A stretch of DNA of 64,000 nt, from NCBI GenBank assembly GCA_013076295.1, contig RQOL01000882.1, positions 1,550,001 through 1,614,000 of the forward strand. Reading direction: 5' to 3'. This DNA is from Sanderia malayensis (Eukaryota; Cnidaria; Scyphozoa; Semaeostomeae; Pelagiidae). Under the pieces are notes generated by a model. That model was not told the origin of the DNA. It saw only the letters and a list, made by a program, of their open reading frames with translations, and did not search any database. Below are positions 24,301 to 36,300 of this stretch, piece after piece (the first letter of the stretch is position 1; the number at the start of each line of letters is the position of its first letter). The position numbers and the translations under genes were made by a program.

Positions 24301-27300
24301 TTCATGTCTTGTGTTAACTGTTGTGTACTGTGTATCTGTCATTAGCGTAGTATGTTCCCCGTTGTATCTTCCGCTTACCTGTGAACAGAAAGGACCAATT
24401 ACCTGTATTTGTACAGTCCACTAATCATCGGCCAGCTTTTGTGAGCTCACAGAATGACGCATTATACCAAGTCGTACTGAGTGTGTTGTTCAGGCCCGAG
24501 TGCCTAAGAGTTGTGATAGTCAATTACGTATGATTTGTAATTTAAACGAACCTTCCGAAACCGTTTTTTTACAGCGCATACGGTTACTCAAACAAACGCG
24601 CGAAATGTTTTTGTTCAACTTTTTGTTCGACTTTTGAGCACTTCTAACGTTGATCTCGAGCTACACAAAAGCGAAAAATTGCTAAATTTCGGCTCGTCAT
24701 ACAAACCGCCCATCAGACCCACCACAACATGTTTGATAATATTATTGGTGCCAGTTTATCTAATTGTCCTAAATTAGATTCACAAACAATAGCTGAGTTA
24801 GAAGCCGCCATCAGTCCTGACCTTGAATATCACCAGAAACAACATATCCGGGAGACGGTGTTAGCTTTTCCGGATGTATTTAAGAACGAGCTTGGACATA
24901 CCACAGTCGTGTCCCAAAGAATTAACACGGGGGATTCTACACCCATTCGTCAGTACCCCCAGATGATTGCCTTTTCATTTTCGTGAAGAATTTAATAGTC
25001 AGGTCTCAGATATGTTGAAGCAAAATGTTACACAGTCTAGTATTAGCCTATGGGCTTCACCTGTCGTGCTCGTCAAAAAGAAGGACGGCAAATGTCGCTA
25101 TTGCGTTGATTATCGAAAAGTAAATTTAATAACGAGACAGGACGCCCATCCCTTGCCTCGCGTGGATGACCTAGTTGATTCATTGAGCAACAATAAATAT
25201 TTCAGCACTTTAGACTTACGCAGTGGATACTGGCAGGTCAGCATGTCACCGGATGACAGAGAAAAAACAGCATTTATCACACCCGCCGGCCTATTCGAAT
25301 TTCAACGTTTGCTAGAACAATCGGAATAATTTTATCCGGCTTAACATACGATATCTGTCTTTGCTACTTTGACGATGTCACCACTTATGCAAACTCTATT
25401 GAACATCAGTGTGTACGTCTGAAAACTGTTTTACAACGTTTCCGTGAACACAATATCCGCGTAAAAGTCTCGAAATGCTCCTTTGCTGCTAAAAAAAGTC
25501 GTCTACCTGGGCCATACTGTTTCTAATACCGGTGTACACACTGACCCGAATAAAATCAAAACGAAACGTGATTTGCCAGTTACCAAAACTGTAGAAAAAC
25601 TTCGATTTTTCCTGGTTATAGCGGGCTATTATAGGCGCTTCATCCCAAATTTCGCTACTATTGCCTCACCACTCACTGCTCTCACAAAAAAGAACAGGGG
25701 TTTTAAGTGGACTAGCTCACACCAAACTGCAATTGAAAACTTGAAACAACTACTTTGTTCAGCACCAGTTGTACATGCGCAGTTGGAATAAGCATGAGCA
25801 TGTTATTTCTTACGCAAGCTATACTCTATCACCGCGTGGGCAAAATTACGCCGCCATGGAAAAAGAGGCCTTGGCCTTTGTATTTGCTACCAAACATTTT
25901 CGGGTGTACTTAGTGGGGCGGGAATTTTAAATTGTGACTGATAACCACGCGTCAAAGTGGCTGCATTCAATCGAGCCCAAAGGTCGCTTTGCGCGTTGGA
26001 TTATGGACCTCCAGGAATTTCAATTTACCGTCAAACATCGGCCTGGGGCGTCTAATCAAAATGCTGATGCTCTTTCTCGACTCAACCATGCAGCATCAGC
26101 TGGGCCTAATGAAATTGACACGTTGTCCAAAATTCCGTTTCTTACCTGTCTAGTTCAATTAGTACCTGCTATCGATTCATATGCAGCTCAGCACAGTGAC
26201 CCGGCATTAACATCGTGAGAGCTTTAAAGGAACAAAACCTTCGTAAACTGCCTATCTTTGCTTGGCAACATGACCCACAATTGCGATCTTTTTGGGACTG
26301 TTGGGACCGCTTGTATTTTAATAACGGATTCCTGCCAGTTTTGTTCCGCGTCTTCTTGCTAGTTTACACAATAGCCCTTCTGCCGGTCACATGGGTATCA
26401 ACCGAACTATTCTTCGCGTCAAAGAACGATTTTTCCGGCCTCGCATGGACTTTTCAATTAAAGAGTTTGTTCAGAAATGCACCCGCTGCAGCCAAATTAA
26501 ACATGATTTTAAGTTTACTGGAGCGCCATTAAAACCCATTGAAATAAGCGAACCTTTTGTCTTCTGGGCCATGGATTACATGGGACCAATTTCGGAAACG
26601 AGTAGAGGGAACCGTCACATATTAGTGTTGATGGACCATTTTACTAACTGGTGCGAGCCCTTTCCTACCAAAGATCAGAAATCCGCCACTGTAGCACAAA
26701 TTTGAGTATCACGCGTTTTTTCTCGTTTTGGGCCGCCAATAATTTTACATTCCGACCAGGGCAAAAACTTCAACAGCACTTTAATGCATGCGATTGACGA
26801 TATCCTTGGCATTAAGAAATCCCGCACTACCGCATATCATCCGCAAGGGGATGGGTTAGTTGAGCGACAGAACCACACCTTGCAAGACATAATTTCTAGT
26901 TTTGTATCCGAACACACAGTAAATTGGGATTTATGGATCGATCAGGCAGTTTTTCCTTATAATACCAGTACCCAAGAATCGACAGGTCTCTCACCCTCTG
27001 AATTACTTTTTGGCCACCCTGCGCGTATGCCAATTGAGGTCGAGCTAAGCGTGCCGCTGCAAAATGCAAATGGCCAATCAGACTACAGCCGCTCATTACG
27101 CAAGTCCTCGTCACAGGGACTAGGTACCATGCGAGGTTGGCGACACTATCTCAGTTCGTAGGTCCAAGAAATGGAAAGTTGGTAAGAAATGGACTGGCCC
27201 ATACAAAATAAATTCCAGAACAGGGGTTAACTATAGTATTCGGTCCAGCAACAGTATAAGTAAGATCGTACATCACAATCAATTAAAGTCCTGCCCCACA

Positions 27301-30300
27301 CCGCTGGATCAGGGTCAAATCTTTCATCCGGTATCCGAAGCCCCAGGTATAACCATTTTAGAACGCAACGACCTACGCAGCCCAGAAGAGGTTGGGGTCA
27401 ATGAACCTACTGCCAGACCACCCCGCCTTCCCCAAATTATTCAACCACCTCAGCACTTTGGAGAATTTGTGGTGCATTGAAACAGTTACGCAGGGGAAGA
27501 TGTCACGTGTGTGCTTGTCACGTCAGAAGTGGATCTAGACTGATGCAACTGGTGCAACTGCCCCAATCAGATTCTCCCAAAGGCAGTGTCGTAATCGATA
27601 AAAGATAACGTTCACACAAAGTATAGTTCACAATTAGTGTATATGAAATTATTTATTCGAAGTCCAGTCCACATTGAATCCAATTGATACTTACACTTTC
27701 TCATTAATTTACTGATGACATTCACAGCTGGACTGATTGTTTAGGTCAAGCAGAGTACACACGCAGAGACACGTCACAGCTTTCTACTGCCCCAGTGACC
27801 CGGGTTTTATTATATCCAAATTTCAACATTAGCCAATGAAATGAGTTTTCACTGGTGCAAAACGTCATTTCCACTGATGCAAAGACCAATCTACCAATGA
27901 AAACGCAACGCTGCCTAGGGTAAAACGTCATTATTGCGTATTTATGGGAATGTTGATATTTTGATGTAACCAAAGTCCTCTCCTGAATTGAAACTAAGTT
28001 CCTCTGAATAAAAGTAAAATCATACGTATAATTATTCTCGTTTGTTTTCTTCTAAAAACGTTATGATTTACTTTGAAGCTTCTTCTAAGCAATCAAAGAA
28101 AAATTTTAAAACATATGTTAAGTCACAATGAAAACGTGTTGTCTGTCAAAGGGTGTGGCCGCGTATGAAGGCTTTGGGACACGCCCTAAAACACCTAAGT
28201 TGCATTGATCTGGATCCGCCCCTGCACGTGTTGATTTAAAACAATTGTTTTGTGTTTTATTTCTGTCTTTATTGTCGTAATTTTGTTGTAATTTTACTAG
28301 TGATTATCTATGTTAATTTCTTGTCTTGTGTTGTAACTGTTGTACACTGTGTATCTGTCATTAGCGTAATGTGTTCCCCGTTGTATCTTCCGTTGCTAAC
28401 ATATACTAACCAGATTATTCATGTAATACTTATGTAATCAAGTTTAGATGAAGGTTTAGTTGATATTTTGTGATTGAAGAATACGGAGCGTAAACACCTC
28501 GTCTTTCTGGCTAAATTCTCTGGCTACCGAACGCTACAATGAAATGCGGTAATAGTAATGACGCGCGTTTGTCGTAGATGAAATAAGAAATCAAAATTTT
28601 TGCAGGTAAAAACCGTTCAATTGCAACAATTTGTGTTCTGAAAAAGGTTTTACCATCAACTTCCTAAGGTTTCAAATCAAAAGTGGGAAAATCATATCAC
28701 TTTTTTGGTTGTACTTAGCCTTTAACCTTTAACCGTCTGCCAACCATAAGAGACAAATTTATTGTTGCCTTTGTCGTGTTGTAGTGTGAAAAGTGTTGCT
28801 GACGCGGTGAATGAACTGATTAACAGCGAAAACGTGAGCCCAGCAGATTATTCATCGAAATTCGCAAATTTTCCGCAAGATGCGATAGGAAAACAAGCGG
28901 AAGTAATAGCAGGGATCCAAGAAATTGTCAATCAAAAAAAAGAATGGAAAGATAAATATAATATTGAATTAGAGAAATATTTTCCTGGCATCGGCACTGA
29001 TTGTCTTTACCTGAGAGACGATCAAGTTATGAAAGTTACAGAAGAAGAGGGAACGAAGAAGAAAACACAAAAAGGCAAGTATATTGAAACTCTCAAAATG
29101 CTTGAAAAGCTTCAAAAAAAGGATACAAGAAAAAAAATATCAGAACTCAAAAAAAAGAAAAAAGAACTACAAAAAGAGCTGGAAAAGGAACTGAAAAAGG
29201 GTCCTTCAAGTGATGTCGATGAACTGAAGGAAAAAAAGGCAGAAGTTGATAAAGAAATTGATGAGATTTCTAAAAAACAAAAGGGCTTCCAAGTACAAAA
29301 GGAGAAGCTGGAAACATCTCTTTTAAAACTAAGAGAGTCCTTAGCAGAGGTATTCAACAATGTAAAGAAGGAAGGCAAAAACATGGAAGTTGATTTGACA
29401 TCTAGTAACCAAAATATTCCAAAAGATACAAATTTGAGAGAAATGGTAAGAGTTCTTCAGGGATACCAAGATATTGCAAGAGAACGACTTTGGGACAAAA
29501 CAAAATTTAAGATTGCATTCGGAGGAGAACATTTTGAATTTTATTTGACACGGGCCCCTCTTGGTTATTACCAGATATTTTATGAAATGGCACCCAAGGG
29601 TAAAGAGCAAAGTAAGACTGCAAAGAAAATGGGATACAAAAGTGAGCGGTCAGGAACACAGTACACTGATATACTAAGCCAAATTGATAAAATAGAAGTA
29701 AAAGGCGATGACAAAAAGACGAGAGAAAAGCAAGTGGAAATAGCAAAATTCATGTTAGAGATCCTTGAAAGCCCAAATGAAAAGCAGCCTAAATTTCCTG
29801 ATGTAATTCCAGACTTTGAAGACGTGAGTAAAGCAAATGGCGACGAAGAGAAGAAAAAAATCTTGTGGAGGAATGAACAAAAGAAAAGTGACATTAAAAA
29901 GACTGTTGGGGATTTATTAATTTTAACCATGGTTGTCGAAGCAGCATCTATGCCACCAAAGCAGCTCGAGCACTATTTAAGCAAAATGGCGAACGATCAA
30001 GGATTTGTGCTTAAAACATACGAACAAATAAGGGAATTTATGAAGCTTCCAGGAGAAGTCAGAGAAAATTATGAATCTGCTGGTAGAACAGTCGGTCTCA
30101 ACAGTTGGGTAGAATACATATTACATACGTTTATAGAAAATCCACAATATACACGATTGAAGGAAATATTCCTTTCAAGAACACTCTTTCCTGCGCATAT
30201 AAAACAAACAAAGAATGAAAAGGGTGGAACTTATCAGTCCAAGGAGGAGGCTGCAAAAAATAAAGATGTACAGCTGTCTTCAACTCTAGAGTTTGGTGCA

Positions 30301-33300
30301 AGTGATGCATCAGTTGATCCGACACCAGGAAAGCCAGTTGAATCTTCGGATAGCAGCTTGGCTAATGAAGAGCTAAAGGACGACCTCACGGATAAACAAA
30401 ACTTTGATGGTCCCGAAGAAACAAAAATGGAGGTAGAAGAAAACGTCAACAAAGCAAAAAAAAGAAAAAATTCTGAAACGGATCAAGGAACATTGGCTAA
30501 AAAAACAAATAATCCAACAGATATAGAGCCTGAAAGCAAAGATGACAATACGTGTGTCTCAAAGCGACAGACATGCTCGTTCAAAGAGAGGGATATTGAG
30601 CTAGATGAAAGCTCTATTGAAATTAACAATGACGTCTTGACCTATAAGTTATATGATGCACACGATAAAGACAAAACATATAAAGTAAAGACAAACGTTG
30701 ATGTGCAGAGTTTATCATCGGTCAGTTACGGCAAAGAACAGGATAGATATGCAAAAGAATCCAGAAGGAACAAAATTCGTCGCAAGGTGACAAAGGTTCG
30801 TGGTCGTGTGAACACGGCGTTTGGAATCCACGGCACATTGATGAGCACATTCAGCGCAATAGGCTCTTTTGAGAAGGGTGACATAAAACAAGGTGCTGTG
30901 TCAACAATTCAAGCCTCCCACTCATTAGGATCATTGACTGGAATCAACAAAATCGTCGAGAAAGTAAGTGAAAAGGCTCTACTCAAAGCAGTGGCCAAAG
31001 GTGCTGAGAAAGTTGGATTGACTAAAATAGCTGAAAAGGCATCTGCTAAATTGCTGAAAATAGCAGAAGAAGGTAGCGAACGACTGATGGGCGATATCCC
31101 CTATGTTGGCTTAGCGTTTGACGCATACTTCATTGCAGAAGATATCACGGACTTGTCCAAAGCCATAAAAGGTGGTGATCCGGGTGAAATTGCATTGGAT
31201 AGCGTACATTTGATATTGGACATCGGATCAACAATTGCAAATGTGATTGTTGATGCCTTTGGACCAGAATTTGAGCCTATTGTTTGGGCTATATCTCTGG
31301 TTCGCATGGCAGTCGATGACTTTTACATAGATATTTCAACTGAGCTAAAGAATGCCCACGGTACAGGCGAAAAAGTACTTGCATTTTTCAAGGGTCTTGG
31401 AGAAGGATTTGTTGATTTCTTAACAGGTGGTCTATTAAGAGGCTTGAAGCAACTTAAAGAAAAGAAAAAAAATGACGACGAACTTCTTTCAAAACTTTCA
31501 AATGCCAAGCTATACTACAACCTATCTGCAGACTGCACAAACATCGATTTCACAAGTGGCGAGTTTTCTTCCTACGGAGGAGCATTGAAATTCAAACTTA
31601 ATGATGACGACTCATTTACGGTAACAATATCGGGGATTCCCACCGGAAGAGACAGATATAAAACTGTGACAAAATCGTTTAAATGCCCTGGTTTGAAAGA
31701 TATCATCTTAGGAGTCGGACAACAACCGACCTTAGAGTGGAAAACACAAGAAGCAAAACTATGGGGATTTATAACTGTAGCCAGTGCAGATGTCATAGAC
31801 AAATTTCTAGACGATAAGAACTCTCTTTATGGAAGTTATACAGGAAACAGGAAAAATAATGAATTCATAGCATTTCAAGGAAATTATAGTAAAGTTTTGG
31901 CCGATGAATGCAAAGATCCAGATGCAACAGGGACTGTCGACTGGAGACTAAAAAATTATTTTTACATCTTGAAAGGAATGGAAGGAGATGACAGTTTTTT
32001 CCTAGGACCTCAAAGCTCCCGAGTTGTGGGAGGAATGGGACACGATCTTTATTACCTTGGATCACATGGTGGAAATACAATAATTGACAATTTCGCTTAT
32101 GATAAACTGAGTGACACACTGTGGCTGAATGTAACGCACGACCATGTAATGTGCGGAAGGAAAAACTATGACCTCTTGATACAATATTGTGGGACCCACT
32201 TTGTTCAATTGAAGAATTGGTTTTATCCCGTTTCACACGACTTTCAACGCCACATTGTACTTCTAACACGGGACGGTGTTCAATTGAAAGTAGAGGACCT
32301 GGGGTTCAAAGATGGCAGATATCTTGTCGACTGTGTTCCTCTATCAGTTGACAGAAGCAAAAGTAGCACAAATCAATGTTTGATTTTGAATAAGCAACCT
32401 TACACAAAAGTTGTTACAATAACAGGAGGAATGAAAGATGACACGATTATTGGCAATGAGCAATCAAACTTCATAAATGCGGGACCTGGAGACAATATTT
32501 TGATTGGAGGTGAAGGAGAAGATATGTACATGATAAAACCTAAAGGAGGGTGCGATCATATCAACAACTTTGCTAAAGATGAGCAAATGGACAAACTATT
32601 TATTCCAGTTAAATATAAGGATATCCACATGAGCGCTAGTTGGGATGCAGTTGCCGCGAGTAAACAAAGTTACATAAAATCATGCGAACGAAAGACTAGA
32701 CAAAACGACAATAAGATGATGGATCTAAAAATCTCAATTAATCCTGAGGCAGAAGACGAAAAAAAAGGCCTTGGTAAGTATATAAACAAATTGTGCAATT
32801 AATGACAATAGCTATTAATCATTATTCACCCGCTAAATACTTCCTACCCTCCATTGCAGCCGATCCTACATCGTGTATTTTCATACAAAATTGGTTCAAA
32901 AGTGAAAAGTACAGGCACATGACATTCATATCACAAGACGATGTTGCATTCAACGTAATCGGTCAGCGACATAATCTTACAAAGAGACCATTCATGTTGG
33001 ATTTTAGCTTGTCAGCAAAAGCAATTAAATGCGACTTAAATAAGGAGGGTATTCCTGAAAAACTGTCCAGAGTTCAAACAATCGTCGACTCGCAATTGCC
33101 CGACTACCTAATAGGAAATGACGCAGCAAACTTTATAAGTTCACACGGAGGTGACTTCATCAGAGGCAACGGTGGCAGTGATGCGTATAAAATTGCAAAA
33201 AGCTGCCTAAATACCGTCATAGACAACTATGATGTCCATTTGGATAATGATATCATCTACATTGATCAAGACTTTGAAGATATTGAACTAGGCTATGAGC

Positions 33301-36300
33301 CAACAAATCAAAGCTTGGAAGTTCATGTAAAAAATGTTGGCAAAGTATTTACGTTACTCAATTGGTTTCAAAACAAAACGTACAGACACGCATCTTTGCG
33401 CACATCAAATGGGTATTCTGCATTGTTGCCAGAAATTTACAATGGCAAACAAGCGAAGAGAAAACTGCAGGCAGTTGCTGTTGAAATCTCATTAGAAGAT
33501 GAAGGTTGCAGTTATGGCTCAAAAAGATACGATTTATCACAAAAAAAGTATTTGGGAGTTTCAAAATTTACAGCAAAAAGTAACAAATGCAGCTATAACA
33601 TTACTGGAAATGGCTTAAATAACTATCTGGATCCCGGACCTGGCAATCCATTTGGTGCTCAATTTCTGGAAGGCGGTAATGGCTCCGACACTTATGTCAT
33701 TGGGGCAAATTATGGAGAATATAATGAGATAAATAATTATGCCAAAGATTCAATTATTGATGTTGTTCTACTCAGTGTCGAATTTGTCTACATCAAGATA
33801 GACATTGTGAAAGATACAAAGGATATTATTCTTAAGTCTACATCTGATCAAAACCGTGTGAATCTGAAAATAAAGAACTTCTTTGCTGACAAAGATTACC
33901 AACATATCGTTTTCCAAAGTGCTGACAAGATAACATTTAGACTGTTACCTCATTATCCATTTAAGAAAGCTTTGATTGTGGACTATAGTCATTCACCATT
34001 TACTCATAACTTGAACGCATCGAAGCTATTTCCAACAGCCAGTGTTATTTACGGATCTCAAAAACAGAGTAACATTATCTATGGAAACTCACACACAAAA
34101 CGACTTGTAGGAGGGGCCAAAAATGACATTATCAATGGTGGACAAACAAGCGAACAGATCGAGGGAAGTACTGGAAACGACATACTTGCTGGATACGGTG
34201 GTGATGATGTAATTTTTGGAGGCGATGGCGATGACAATCTTTCCGGTGGAGAAGGAAATGATGTTCTATCTGGTGGCTCTGGTGCTGATGTCATTGATGG
34301 TGGAGATGGATTAGATTCCGTTATTCTGATTGGTGATGTAATCAACCGAAAGGGAGTTATTGTGAGCATACAGTCCACTGAAATTGATAAAAAAACTTTG
34401 ATAACAACTGCAAGTGAAGTGCTTAAAGTTGAGCCTGGTAAAGGTAAAAATGGCGACGCGGAAGGTGATTCGTATACGTCGATCGAAATGGTGCATGGAT
34501 CTATGTTTGGAGATGTGATTGTTGGAAATGGAAAGAATAACATCTTAAGTGGCAATGAAGGAAAGGATATATTGATAACAAAAACAGGATATGACATATT
34601 GGTTGGAGGGCTTGACGAAGACATATATAATCTTACTGAAGCAAGCGGTTGGAAAAGCATTAATAACTTTGCTTCTGATAATAAAATGGATAGCATTCTT
34701 GTGGGTAAAATATCAGAAGAGCCATGTCAGTACTCATACAATGATGACCTATTTATTACTATGATGAAAGCTGACGACAAACTTCTCACTGTGGCAATGA
34801 AGGAATGGTATAAAAAGAAAACATTTCAACATATGATGTTGCAGTATTACGACGAAAATGACCAGTTGCGAATTCATGATCCATTGAAGAATTTGAAAAT
34901 AAAGACATCTGTCGATGAATGGGTGTCATATTTTTCAACAAATGCTCTCGTCACTGTTCTCAATTACAGTTCTAATGCAGTCTTTGTTAGGGTAGGCGAA
35001 ATGATCCAGTATGTTCAAGACAATGAGTACGATGTGCACTTAAACTACGTAAGCCAAAATCAGCATTACTCAACAAAGAGGCTATCTAGAAACATGGTTG
35101 TTAACTCTTCAGCAATAAAATTGCACTCCAATATTCTGGGAGGCGTTGTGACTGCAATTACGCTATCTTATCACAGATGTAATAACGTTCTAGCTATTAC
35201 GTCACCAGTTACCATCAGGACACTGCCAAATGAACCAATTAGCATCGAAGTCATTGAAGTAAGTTCAGTTAGTTTGACTGTTTCATGGAGACCACCTTCT
35301 AACCTTACAGATCCAAATGTAAAACATTATCAATATAAATGTGTTGCTAAAGAAAAAGTATCGAAGAAGAGGGCTCATTTGAAGACAAAGCAGGCAGCAA
35401 ATACTTGCAGGGTTGAAGGATTGTTACGTGGCACAGCCTACCGTGTTCGCGTGTTTTCAATGATTGGAGGAGAAAAAAGCCGACACGCAGCAACAATTGA
35501 TGTGACCACAGAGAACTTTTGCAAAGAATTAACTCCACCTGAAAATGGAAAGATCATATTTGACAAAATTGTTGATGGTAAAGAATATGCGACTCTCGCT
35601 TGCAATCAAGGATATCGGATGTTTGCAAAAGGTGGTGAAGGGAATAAAAAGGTAATTAAAATTTGCTTACAATTAAATACTTCTATCTTGTTATTGTGTC
35701 AGGTCGCTAAATTCGAATCTCTGGAAGCAATGCTTTTTTCAGCGTAAAAATAATTAAGCAGAGGTTTGCCAATTTTAGAGGAAGGGTTGCTTCACTCGAT
35801 TCAAAATAAAGCATCCATTGTCTTACACTGTCCCTGCAACTTTGTAAATTGTTGATGCACTTCTATACATATATATCAACTTTTTACAGATTCGCAAAGA
35901 AGTGACTATAAGATGTAATTCTACACAACCTTGTATAGAATGGTCACATTCAATTTGCTTAAAGATGGCAACATGTATGCCTGCCAAGTGCAGTAAAGAT
36001 ATCCTTTCTGTTAAATATAATTTAAATGCTGTTGACACAGTGAAAGACAAATACATTTCTGGTGATAAAATGAGAGTGAGCTGTAAAGAAAATCACGAGT
36101 TTGAAAATAAAATAGACATTGTCACCATCATTTGTTCTGACGGGAAATGGATTACTGAAATAAAGGAGCAATTGCCAAGATGTCTGCCGTATCGAGATTG
36201 CAAAGGAAAATTGACAAAAAAGCTACAAATATCAGGAAAAAGTGCAAGTGTTGCTAGTGATGGATCATATACAGTGAAGCATGGATGGAAAGCAAGGTAA

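Noticed and set aside
27746..27973. Conserved minus-strand frame of about 75 residues (also at 48204-48431)
   Set aside because: It lies wholly inside the non-autonomous hAT-like element, and conservation follows from recent duplication of the whole locus.
32793..35747. An independent second gene downstream of the exon-3 frame
   Set aside because: Its first residues come from the 86-bp intron and its last ones from intron 4. Good donor and acceptor sites with fitting phases make it an internal exon.
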